The notes under the pieces are model-generated. The model made no database searches, had not been told where the DNA came from, and saw only the letters and a list, made by a program, of their open reading frames with translations. The position numbers and the translations under genes were made by a program. Positions 1 through 6,858 of a stretch of DNA of 32,935 bases are shown in pieces (the stretch's first letter is position 1; each line of letters starts with the position of its first letter). The DNA comes from Phycisphaerales bacterium (GTDB lineage: Bacteria > Planctomycetota > Phycisphaerae > Phycisphaerales > UBA1924): the NCBI GenBank assembly GCA_028285065.1, contig JANQQG010000006.1, positions 1 through 32,935 of the forward strand, written 5' to 3'.

Positions 1-1130
1 GCCGCGACGAGGGCGCAGCGAAGCACGGCTCGTCGGGCGAGCTCGGGCGAACCCGCGCCCAGGTACTGACCCGCGAGGGTCGCGGCGGACATCCCCATCG
101 CGAAACCCATGAGGAAACTCATCGCCTCGATGCGGACGGCGATGATGTGCGCGCCAAGGAAGCCCTCGGCGCCCAGCATGCCGACCATCAGGATGACGGC
201 GAAGTTGCCGAACCACATGCCGGTGGTCTCGAAGAAGTTCGGCAGCCCGAGGCGCACGAGGCGGCGCATCGTCGTCCAGTGGGGACGCACGCGGCGGCGC
301 ATCAGGCGGATCCCCCACACGCCGCGCCCGGCCATGACCAGGATGATCACGCTCCCGACGAAGTGCGCGACGACGGTCCCGAGCGCGATCCCGTTGATGC
401 CGAGGTCGATCGAGAGCGGGTTGGCCAGCAGCGTGACCGTCTCGACGGTCGCGGCCCCGTCGGTCCCGACGACGTCCTTGACGACCTTGAGGTCGACGCC
501 CGACGCGAGCCAGCTCACCAGCACGTTGATGATGTTGACCGCGATCCAGGCGTACAGCGGGCGCCGCGAGTCGCCCGCGCCGCGCGCACAGGCGGTTACG
601 GCGATCAACACGGCCGTGAACGGAACGCCCGCGGCCGTCACGCGCAGATAGGCGACGAAGGCGTGACCGCCCGCGGTGATTCCGGGCGCATCGGGCGCAC
701 TGAAGAGCAAGAGCGCGATCGTCGGCGCGAGTAGGTAGACCCCGATCGCGATCAGGATCCCCGTCGATCCGGCGAGGAGGATGGTCTGACCCAGGGCCGC
801 GCTCGCGACGGCCATCCGTCCCTTACCGACGGAACGCGAGATCAGTGCGGTCGCGCCGACGCCGACGGAAACGCCGATGAGGCTGAGGAACCAGGTCATG
901 TACGACGCGCCGCCGATCGCGTCGGTCTCGGCCGAGCCGACCTGGGCGGCCAGGTACGTGTCGGTGAGCCCGACCATCGAGAGCAAGAGGTTCTCGATGA
1001 GGACGGGCCAGGCGAGCACCCAGATCGCTCGGTTCATGCTCAGGCCGGCGAGGCGCCCGGAGGTCAGGCGTCCGTCATCGGTCAGCAGCACGCGCTTGGC
1101 GGGCGCTTCGTTGGCGGGCTCGGGGCTCAC
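1..1130 (-). CDS. MATE-family multidrug/Na+ efflux transporter (3' end beyond window)
   Basis: Reading the minus strand from GTG at 1130 gives 376 open residues that run off the left edge, so the C-terminus is missing. The protein is a polytopic membrane protein. It opens with a short polar stretch and then a helix carrying WPVLIENLLLSMVGLTDTYL, the usual first MATE helix (a Pro in the helix, then a D-T-x-x-x motif). A second half-repeat begins near residue 290 with LGLPNFFETTGMWFGNFAVI, matching the two-fold repeat of MATE transporters. MATE proteins export cationic drugs or metabolites using Na+ or H+ gradients. The GTG start is forced: an in-frame TGA lies four codons upstream, and a GGGAG sits about 12 bases before it. 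The gene lies 57 bases downstream of the B12/GTPase gene on the same strand and may share its transcript. Substrate and coupling ion cannot be read from the sequence. Confidence 0.9.
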   Translation of the reverse strand, partial: MSPEPANEAPAKRVLLTDDGRLTSGRLAGLSMNRAIWVLAWPVLIENLLLSMVGLTDTYLAAQVGSAETDAIGGASYMTWFLSLIGVSVGVGATALISRSVGKGRMAVASAALGQTILLAGSTGILIAIGVYLLAPTIALLLFSAPDAPGITAGGHAFVAYLRVTAAGVPFTAVLIAVTACARGAGDSRRPLYAWIAVNIINVLVSWLASGVDLKVVKDVVGTDGAATVETVTLLANPLSIDLGINGIALGTVVAHFVGSVIILVMAGRGVWGIRLMRRRVRPHWTTMRRLVRLGLPNFFETTGMWFGNFAVILMVGMLGAEGFLGAHIIAVRIEAMSFLMGFAMGMSAATLAGQYLGAGSPELARRAVLRCALVA

Positions 1131-1187
1131 GGGGGACGCTCACTCCCGAGGGTGCGCGATGAGAAATGCAAGGGGCGAAGCGGTGTC

Positions 1188-2345
1188 TTAGGTGAGGAGG
1201 AGGTCGAGCAGCTCGGGCACGCCCTGGCCGCGCGTTGCGACGGTTTCGCGGATCTGGCGCTTCCCGGCCACATCGCGCAGATCTCGGACGAGGTCGTTCT
1301 CGCCGGGGTGGTCGGCCTTGTTGCAGACGAAGAGGTCGGCGATCTCGAGGATGCCGGCCTTGTCCATCTGGACCGAGTCACCCATGCCGGGCGTGAGCAC
1401 GACCATGGTCTGATCGACGTGGTCGCGGATGCGCGTCTCGTTCTGTCCGGCGCCGACGGTCTCGACGAAGACGGTGGTGTAGGTGTCCTCCGGCTTGTCG
1501 GAGGCGCCGCCGATGAGTTCGACGATCTCGTCGAGCCCGTGGTAGTCCTCGCCACGGATCGCGAGCGAGCGGTAGAACACGCGATCGCCGAGCGCGTTGA
1601 AGTCGACGCGGAGGCGGTCGCCGAGCAGGGCGCCGCCGGTGATCGGGCTCTTGGGGTCGAACGCAACGACGGCGCAGCGACCGAGCGCCGGGTCCTTCTT
1701 GGCGCGCCGCGTGTGCTCGCCGACGAGCTGGGCCACGAGAGTGGACTTGCCGGCGCCGGGCGAGCCGGTCACGCCGATCACGCGGGTCGGGCGACGACGC
1801 ACCGCATCGGCGCGGACCTCGCGCTGCTCGTGCAGCAGCGAGATATCGCGCGCAAGCTGCGACGTCGGGTCACCTGAATCGACCGTCTGCGTGTACGCGA
1901 CGGTGCACTCGCGCACGGCGTCGACGATCTCCTGGAGGCCGGTGCCGGTCGGGAAGCACTGGCGCACGCCCATGGCCTTGAGCTTGGGGATGTCCTCCTG
2001 CGGGAGGATGCCGCCCATCAGGACCGGGACATCCTTGCGCCCGACCTTGTCCATCTGCTCCATCAAGCGCGGGCCGAGGGTCAGGTGGCTGTTGCTCATC
2101 ATGCTGGCGGCGATGAGGTCGCAGTCCTCGTCGCGGGCGGAGATGGCCAGGGATGCGGGGGTCTGCCAGAGCCCGGAGTAGATGACGTGCACGCCGGAAT
2201 CGCGCAGGGCTCTGGCGATCACCTTGACGCCGCGGTCGTGCCCGTCGAGTCCCATCTTGCCCAGCAGGATGCGGGGGCGGTGGTCCAGGTCGGCGCAGCG
2301 GTCCTTCTTCTCGAACTCACTGGTGGGGGTGCTCAGTGTGGTCAT
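1188..2345 (-). CDS. Cobalamin-binding domain fused to MeaB/MeaI-type GTPase chaperone (IcmF-like front half)
   Basis: This 385-residue protein has two parts. Residues about 24-150 form a B12-binding domain with the base-off motif DGHDRG (34-39, His36 the expected lower axial ligand) and the MGG turn (110-112); the middle motif is SMM rather than the usual S-x-L. Residues about 186-385 form a G3E GTPase with Walker A GSPGAGKS (194-201), TGGALLGDR (237-244), VETVGAGQNE (295-303) and NKAD (342-345). In coenzyme-B12 mutases the first part holds the cofactor and the second guards its loading and repair. The same order opens the IcmF fusion enzyme, which continues into a mutase domain; here the mutase is a separate gene at 4825-6528. 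Only about 40 residues follow NKAD, so the long C-terminal dimerisation arm of stand-alone MeaB is absent. GAGG lies just before the ATG. Domain calls are firm; the partner is inferred. Confidence 0.9.
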   Translation of the reverse strand: MTTLSTPTSEFEKKDRCADLDHRPRILLGKMGLDGHDRGVKVIARALRDSGVHVIYSGLWQTPASLAISARDEDCDLIAASMMSNSHLTLGPRLMEQMDKVGRKDVPVLMGGILPQEDIPKLKAMGVRQCFPTGTGLQEIVDAVRECTVAYTQTVDSGDPTSQLARDISLLHEQREVRADAVRRRPTRVIGVTGSPGAGKSTLVAQLVGEHTRRAKKDPALGRCAVVAFDPKSPITGGALLGDRLRVDFNALGDRVFYRSLAIRGEDYHGLDEIVELIGGASDKPEDTYTTVFVETVGAGQNETRIRDHVDQTMVVLTPGMGDSVQMDKAGILEIADLFVCNKADHPGENDLVRDLRDVAGKRQIRETVATRGQGVPELLDLLLT

Positions 2346-2517
2346 GCTGCCTCAATGATTGGCATCCAGTCGGGCTCGTGCCGCCCCCGGGATCGGGCGA
2401 TCTGGCCGAGCGGGGTCCGGGCGCTCTGGGACCGATGCGGAGCAAGGCCCCTCGACGCCAAACATGAGAACGCCGCCCAACGCAGCACGACGCTCCCGCG
2501 TGCATGAACGCAAGAGG

Positions 2518-2544
2518 TGGACAATCAGGATCAGACGGTACACT
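2518..2544 (+). promoter_or_regulatory. Possible sigma70-type promoter for the zinc-ribbon/DUF1294 pair
   Basis: TGGACA at 2518-2523 and TACACT at 2539-2544 resemble -35 and -10 hexamers. The spacer is 15 bases, slightly short. A start point near 2551 would give a leader of about 20 bases that includes the GGAG before the ATG at 2572. The rest of the 226-base divergent gap (2346-2571) shows no clear element for the minus-strand gene. Confidence 0.35.
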
Positions 2545-2571
2545 TCAAGGCCCCCCGGAGACCGCCCCGCC

Positions 2572-3369
2572 ATGACCGATGCTGCCCCGGCGAAGATCTG
2601 TGTGTTCTGTGGCCAGGACTGCGCGGGCAAGCCCCGCGCCAAGGACAAGCAGGGACGGTACGTCTGCAAGCCGTGCCTCAAGAAGCGCCAGCTCGAGAAG
2701 GACGCCGAGCCTGCCCAATCGGAGGGTGCGTACGACGTGGCGCCGGCGCCGAGCGCCGAGCCGAAGTCGGGCGATCCGCTCCTGGCGGCGATGCTGGACG
2801 AGCGGGTGTCTCAGGCGGGGCACGCGGCCTGCCCCGAGTGCGGAACGCTCATGCGCCCCGGCGCGGTGATGTGCGTGACGTGCGGGTACAACGCGGAGCG
2901 CGGCAAGTCGCTCAAGACCCGCGTGATGACGGAGAAGGCCAAGAAGGAGCGCCCGACCGTCTCGATCACCGGCGGGCACATCGCCCTTGGGCTGCTTGGC
3001 CTCTGGGTGATCATGGGTGGCATCGCGTTCGCCGTCGGATCACTGCCCGCCGTGCTCGCGCTGTACGTCCTTGCCGCCGCATCGTCGGTCGCCGGCACGA
3101 TCATGATCATCGTGCACGCGTTCCGCTCGGGCGAAACGGGCTGGGGGCTGGTCGGGATCCTCCAGTTCGTCATCCCCGGTGTAAGCCTCGCGTTCATCTA
3201 CTACGCGATCGTCTGCGACACCGGCGTCGGCAAGGCGCTCTACTGGATGGGCGCACTCGGCGGCGCGATCGCGGTGATCGTTGGCTTCGCCGTGCTTCCG
3301 GACTTTCTTGCTGAGATCGAGAACATGGCTGCCATGACGGTTTCCGCACGCCCCGTTCCGGTCGGATGA
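2572..3369 (+). CDS. Double zinc-ribbon, four-helix membrane protein of unknown function
   Basis: The 265-residue protein starts with a zinc finger-like segment (C10-x2-C13, C32-x2-C35), followed by an Ala/Pro linker. A second zinc ribbon follows (C87-PE-C90, C101-VT-C104 followed by GYN). Four hydrophobic segments come next at about 136-156, 159-183, 191-213 and 224-243. The cytoplasmic zinc ribbon followed by a small helical bundle is a common planctomycete layout; function is unknown, and protein-protein or nucleic-acid contact by the ribbons is only a guess. The ATG at 2572 was chosen over an upstream in-frame ATG at 2359 because the extra N-terminus is low-complexity Arg/Pro-rich and overlaps the likely promoter, while GGAG precedes 2572. 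The stop codon overlaps the next start as ATGA, so the two proteins are probably translationally coupled. Confidence 0.85.
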   Translation: MTDAAPAKICVFCGQDCAGKPRAKDKQGRYVCKPCLKKRQLEKDAEPAQSEGAYDVAPAPSAEPKSGDPLLAAMLDERVSQAGHAACPECGTLMRPGAVMCVTCGYNAERGKSLKTRVMTEKAKKERPTVSITGGHIALGLLGLWVIMGGIAFAVGSLPAVLALYVLAAASSVAGTIMIIVHAFRSGETGWGLVGILQFVIPGVSLAFIYYAIVCDTGVGKALYWMGALGGAIAVIVGFAVLPDFLAEIENMAAMTVSARPVPVG

Positions 3370-3653
3370 TCACCCTCGGCGTCATCGTCGCGCTCAGCAT
3401 CCTCGCCAGCCTGGCCGCCTTCATCGCGTTCTGGCGTGACAAACGGGCCGCGGGCGCGGGAAAGCGGCGCACGCCCGAGCAGACGCTGCTGGTCTTGTGC
3501 GCACTGGGCGGGTGGCCCGGCGCAACCCTGGCCATGCGTCGCTTCCGGCACAAGACCCGTAAGAAGGGCTTCATCGCGGGCGTGGTTTTCGGAGGCATCG
3601 TCCATGTCGGCGTGAGCGCCCTGATCCTCTGGAGCATGGCCGGTTGGGAATGA
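3366..3653 (+). CDS. DUF1294 family small membrane protein
   Basis: The 95-residue protein has an N-terminal helix (about 2-22), then FWRDKRAA, R-TPEQ-LL, a GGWPGA turn (about 49-54), RHKTRKKGF and a C-terminal helix (about 69-90). This order of motifs is the DUF1294 signature: D-K-x-x-A, then R-x-x-E, LGG-x-x-GA and RHKT-x-K. The family is found on its own or fused to cold-shock or other small domains, and its biochemical role is unknown. The start codon overlaps the preceding stop (ATGA at 3366-3369), which ties it to the double zinc-ribbon protein. The family call is firm; nothing in the sequence gives a substrate. Confidence 0.88.
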   Translation: MITLGVIVALSILASLAAFIAFWRDKRAAGAGKRRTPEQTLLVLCALGGWPGATLAMRRFRHKTRKKGFIAGVVFGGIVHVGVSALILWSMAGWE

Positions 3654-3901
3654 TTCGGGTCCTGGAGGGGTTGTTTCACTAACGACCTCCTTGCCCCCCA
3701 CCGCCCCTGGGGGCGCCACGCGGGGGCTGGGGCCTTTCCCGGCCCGCAAAGCCCGTCTACAGTTATCCGCAGGGGTTCGGGGGTCGATGTGAACACGGGA
3801 TCACCCGTGGGGGAAGGGGCGGGAACGCCCACAGGTCTGTTTGGCCGCGGGAAACGCCGGACCGGCACGAGGCCGGCCCGAGCAAGGAGATGCTGTAGCG
3901 C

Positions 3902-4126
3902 ATGGCGAAGGACGACGACAAGATCACGCTGGAAGGGACCGTCAAGGAAGCCCTCCCGAACGCGATGTTCAAGATCGAGTTGCCTGACGAGCGGAAGACC
4001 GAGGTGCTCGGTTACCTGTCCGGCAAGATGCGCAAGTTCCGCATCCGCATCCTCCCCGGTGACACCGTCACCGTCGAGATGAGCCCCTACGACCTGACCA
4101 AGGCGCGCATCACTTACCGACGCTAA
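3902..4126 (+). CDS. infA: Translation initiation factor IF-1
   Basis: The 74-residue protein is a single OB-fold of the standard IF-1 length. It has the family landmarks: I[16 protein letters not shown] near the start, [10 protein letters not shown] in the middle, I-LPGD-V-VE and the ending [16 protein letters not shown]-1 binds the ribosomal A site of the 30S subunit during initiation, together with IF-2 and IF-3. AAGGAG lies about 13 bases before the ATG. In many bacteria infA sits near ribosomal protein or secY genes; here it stands alone, with 248 bases before it and a GC-rich hairpin just after it. The assignment is secure. Confidence 0.98.
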   Translation: MAKDDDKITLEGTVKEALPNAMFKIELPDERKTEVLGYLSGKMRKFRIRILPGDTVTVEMSPYDLTKARITYRR

Positions 4127-4139
4127 GCGCGGCAGGACC

Positions 4140-4157
4140 CCCCCGCCCGCGCGGGGG
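4140..4157 (+). terminator. GC hairpin after infA
   Basis: A seven-base perfect stem (CCCCCGC at 4140-4146 with GCGGGGG at 4151-4157) closes a four-base loop, starting 13 bases after the infA stop. No T-run follows, so intrinsic termination is plausible but unproven. Confidence 0.5.
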
Positions 4158-4320
4158 CGAGCGGGCATGGGCTTGGGGGCTGGGAGAGTTTCCCAACCAC
4201 GACGATTGCACGAGACGCGACGGTTCGCCGGGCGCGATCGGTCTGTGTTTGCGCACGCGGCCCATGCACCCGAGCCCCCCGGCCGATCTTGAACTCGGAC
4301 GCAGGGGTACGAGGTGACCC

Positions 4321-4806
4321 ATGATGCCGAACCGCAGCAGCCGCAGCCGGGCCTTCACGCTGGTCGAGATCCTGATCGTCGTCGTGATCCTCGGGATCCT
4401 CGCGGCGATCGTGATCCCGCAGTTCACGTCGGCGAGCCAGGAAGCGGCGCGTTCGTCGTTCGTGACGAGCCTGAAACAGCTGGTGACGGCCGCGGAGCTG
4501 TACCGCAACAAGGAAGGCGAGTACGTCGCGGACTCGAGCTCGGGCGTGTTCCCGCCGGAGTTCGCGGAGTACGTGCGTGTCGAGGACTTCGAGTCCGGCA
4601 CACCGATCGGCGGGGTCTGGGACTTCGAGTTCGAGGACACCGCGGGCGTGACGAGCGCGGTCGGCGTGCACTTCAACGGCGACGGCGAGACGCGCGACGA
4701 CGCGTACATGGTGCAGATCGACGCGCTGTTCGATGATGGAGACCTCGAGGCCGGCGCGTTCCAGCGCCTGGCGGCGGGCAGGTACTACTACATCATCACG
4801 GAGTAG
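4321..4806 (+). CDS. Type IV pilin/pseudopilin-like protein with prepilin leader
   Basis: The 161-residue protein starts with a short basic leader and the class III processing site A|FTLVE at residues 11-16. A hydrophobic helix follows (ILIVVVILGILAAIVIPQF, about 17-35). Glu16 is the conserved fifth residue of the mature pilin. The residue before the cut is Ala rather than the usual Gly. The globular part is acidic, has no visible cysteines, and contains a D-G-D-G-type loop (about 120-123, NGDGE) that could bind calcium as in GspG pseudopilins. Such proteins are cut by prepilin peptidase and assemble into pili or type II secretion pseudopili. No other pilus or secretion gene is in the window, so it is an orphan here. 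GAGGTGA precedes the ATG; a second ATG directly follows. Confidence 0.88.
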   Translation: MMPNRSSRSRAFTLVEILIVVVILGILAAIVIPQFTSASQEAARSSFVTSLKQLVTAAELYRNKEGEYVADSSSGVFPPEFAEYVRVEDFESGTPIGGVWDFEFEDTAGVTSAVGVHFNGDGETRDDAYMVQIDALFDDGDLEAGAFQRLAAGRYYYIITE

Positions 4807-4810
4807 CTGC

Positions 4811-4824
4811 GCGGCACGTGCCGC
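4811..4824. terminator. Perfect palindrome filling the gap between two convergent genes
   Basis: GCGGCACGTGCCGC is a 14-base perfect palindrome. It lies exactly between the pilin stop (4804-4806, plus) and the mutase stop (4825-4827, minus). As RNA it would fold into a short stem on either strand, so a two-way termination role is likely. No T-run is present. Confidence 0.45.
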
Positions 4825-6528
4825 CTACCACTCCGGCCCACCCCCATAGCGACCGAAGACGTCCGCCATCGCCTGGACCATCTCGCCCAGCGTGCAGTTG
4901 GCCAGGGCGCCCTCGATGAGGTGCTCCATGACGTTCTCGTCGTTGCGGCAGGCCTCGCGGATCGTGTCCAGCGCACGCTCGACGCCGTCGGCATCGCGAG
5001 ACTTCTTGAACTTGGTCAGGCGCTCGAGCTGCTTGTCTTCGACCTCGTGGGAGATCTCGAGGATGTCGATCGGGCGCTGCTCGTCCTCGTCGCGGAAGGC
5101 GTTGACGCCGACGGTGATCCGGTCGCCGGCCTCGGCCTCCTCGCTGAACCGGTACGAGGCCTCGGCGATCTTGCGTCGGAAGTAACCGCGGTTGATGCCC
5201 TCGACGACGCCGCCGTAGCCGCCGGGCCAGGCGCCGCCGCCCATCTCGTCGATCTCCTCGAAGAGCTCGAGCGCACCGGCCTCGACGCGATCGGTCAGCG
5301 ACTCGACGAACCACGACCCGCCGAGCGGATCGACGGTCCGGGTGACACCCGTCTCGTACGCGAGGATCTGCTGCGTGCGCAGTGCGACGGTGACGGCCTG
5401 CTCGGTCGGCAGGCCGAGCGTCTCGTCCATCGAATCGGTGTGCAGCGACTGGCACCCGCCGAGCACGCCCGCCATCGCCTGGTAGGCGACGCGGACGATG
5501 TTGTTCAACGGCTGCTGCTCGGTCAGGCTGCACCCGGCGGTCTGCACGTGCGTCTTCATGTACCACGAACGTTTGTTCTTGGCGCCGTAGCGGTCGCGCA
5601 TCATGCGCGCCCAGATGCGCCGTGCGGCCCGGAGCTTGCAGACCTCCTCGAAGAACTCGTTGTGGCTGTTGAAGAAGAACGAGAGGCGCGGGGCGAAGGC
5701 ATCGATGTCCATCCCGCGCTTTAGGCACGCCTCGACGTACTCCATCCCGTCGCGGAGCGTGAACGCGAGCTCCTGAACGGCCGTCGAGCCCGCCTCGCGG
5801 ATGTGGTAGCCGGAGATGGAGACGGAGTTCCACTTGGGCAGGTGCCTGGCCTGGTGCTCGATGGTGTCCACGACGAGCTTCACCGACGCCTCGGGCGGGT
5901 AGATGAACTCGTTCTGGGCGTGGAACTCCTTGAGGATGTCGTTCTGGAGCGTCCCGCCGAGTTGCGACTGGTCGATCCCGCGCTGCTTGGCCATCGCGAT
6001 GTACATCGCCCAGATCACGGCGGCCGGGCCGTTAATGGTCTGGCTGACGGTGACCTTGTCGATGGGGATGTCCGCGTAGAGGCGGTGCATGTCCTCGATG
6101 GTGTCGATGGCGACGCCGCAGCGCCCGACCTCCCCCGCGGAGAGGACGTCGTCGGAATCGCGTCCCATGAGGGTGGGCAGGTCGAAGGCGGTGGAGAGGC
6201 CGGTGTTCGTGCGGGCCGCGGGGCCTTCCTCGCTGCCCTGCTCGAGGAGGTACTTGAATCGAGCGTTGGTGTCATCCGCCGAGCCGAAGCCGGCGAACTG
6301 ACGCATGGTCCAGAGTCGCGATCGGTAGCCCTCGGGGTAGAGGCCCCGGGTGAACGGGAACTCGCCCGGGAAGGAGATGTGCTGTTCGATGTCGCGGAGG
6401 GATTCGCAGGGAGCCGTGTGGTCCGAGCAGCGGTCGATGACCAATCCGGAGATGGTCACGCTGTGTGGGTCGATCCCGTCAAGGCCGGGGCCGGAGATGC
6501 TGGACTCGGAAGCAGAGGCAAGGCTCAT
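4825..6528 (-). CDS. icmA: Coenzyme-B12 acyl-CoA mutase large subunit, isobutyryl-CoA mutase type
   Basis: The 567-residue protein is a TIM-barrel acyl-CoA mutase substrate subunit without its own B12 domain. Landmarks are FPFTRGLYPEGYRSRLWTMR (57-76), the RDSDD segment near 123-127, DILKEF (197-202), SVSISGYHIREAG and NSLHT/ETLALPTEQ-like segments. Two positions tell the substrate: methylmalonyl-CoA mutase has Tyr in RQY-AGF and Arg in MVRN. Here these are Phe78 and Gln205, as in isobutyryl-CoA mutase. The hydroxyisobutyryl mutase Asp is not present (Ala114). The expected reaction is isobutyryl-CoA to and from n-butyryl-CoA, used in valine or butyrate metabolism. About ten extra residues lie near 99-108. 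The ATG at 6528 has GAGG upstream; an open extension to 6831 is rejected as noncoding. Its B12/GTPase partner is probably 1188-2345. Related pivalyl-CoA or isovaleryl-CoA activity cannot be excluded. Confidence 0.88.
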   Translation of the reverse strand: MSLASASESSISGPGLDGIDPHSVTISGLVIDRCSDHTAPCESLRDIEQHISFPGEFPFTRGLYPEGYRSRLWTMRQFAGFGSADDTNARFKYLLEQGSEEGPAARTNTGLSTAFDLPTLMGRDSDDVLSAGEVGRCGVAIDTIEDMHRLYADIPIDKVTVSQTINGPAAVIWAMYIAMAKQRGIDQSQLGGTLQNDILKEFHAQNEFIYPPEASVKLVVDTIEHQARHLPKWNSVSISGYHIREAGSTAVQELAFTLRDGMEYVEACLKRGMDIDAFAPRLSFFFNSHNEFFEEVCKLRAARRIWARMMRDRYGAKNKRSWYMKTHVQTAGCSLTEQQPLNNIVRVAYQAMAGVLGGCQSLHTDSMDETLGLPTEQAVTVALRTQQILAYETGVTRTVDPLGGSWFVESLTDRVEAGALELFEEIDEMGGGAWPGGYGGVVEGINRGYFRRKIAEASYRFSEEAEAGDRITVGVNAFRDEDEQRPIDILEISHEVEDKQLERLTKFKKSRDADGVERALDTIREACRNDENVMEHLIEGALANCTLGEMVQAMADVFGRYGGGPEW

Positions 6529-6858
6529 GGGCGAGGACCTCGATGGAGTACCGAACGAACACCGATCCAGAGGAGTGATCGGGCATCGCGTTTCGCGTGC
6601 CCCGGCGTCCAGAGCAGGACCCGCGGTGCCGAACGGTCGATTCACTGGAGTATAGAACGCCTCGGCGGGAAGCCCCGCCGAGCAGGTCCACCCCCTTTGG
6701 AGTGATGGAAACCCCCCAGAAACGCCGGAACTGGGGTCAATCAGGCACGTATGGTCAGGCGACCGGGCCAGTTCTGTGCCCGCCCGGGGCCCGCACTCGG
6801 CGGGCGCCGCGGAAACGCACCAACCCAGCACCCAACGCCCCCCTACGCGGAGGATGAC
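6529..6858. other. 330-base divergent intergenic region with two inverted repeats
   Basis: This gap separates the minus-strand mutase from the plus-strand sugar dehydrogenase and must hold both promoters. A TATACT-like hexamer on the minus strand (plus 6649-6654) is the best -10 candidate for the mutase, but no convincing -35 was found. Two hairpins occur. The first is a nine-base perfect stem at 6661-6682. The second is an interrupted stem with outer arms GAACTGG (6728-6734) and CCAGTTC (6768-6774) and inner arms GGTC and GACC. No cobalamin riboswitch core was recognised. Short ORFs here have poor codon use. Confidence 0.5.
6661..6682. repeat. Nine-base inverted repeat between divergent genes
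   Basis: CTCGGCGGG (6661-6669) pairs perfectly with CCCGCCGAG (6674-6682) across the four-base loop AAGC. It lies upstream of both divergent genes, so it could be an operator or a transcript hairpin. It has no T-run on either side. Confidence 0.6.

Noticed and set aside
6529-6660. Cobalamin riboswitch in the mutase leader
   Set aside because: No B12-box or recognisable conserved core was seen by eye; a covariance search would be decisive.
6529-6831. N-terminal extension of the mutase large subunit
   Set aside because: The extra 101 residues have no similarity to mutase N-termini and cross the hairpin at 6661-6682; the ATG at 6528 has GAGG and gives the usual length.
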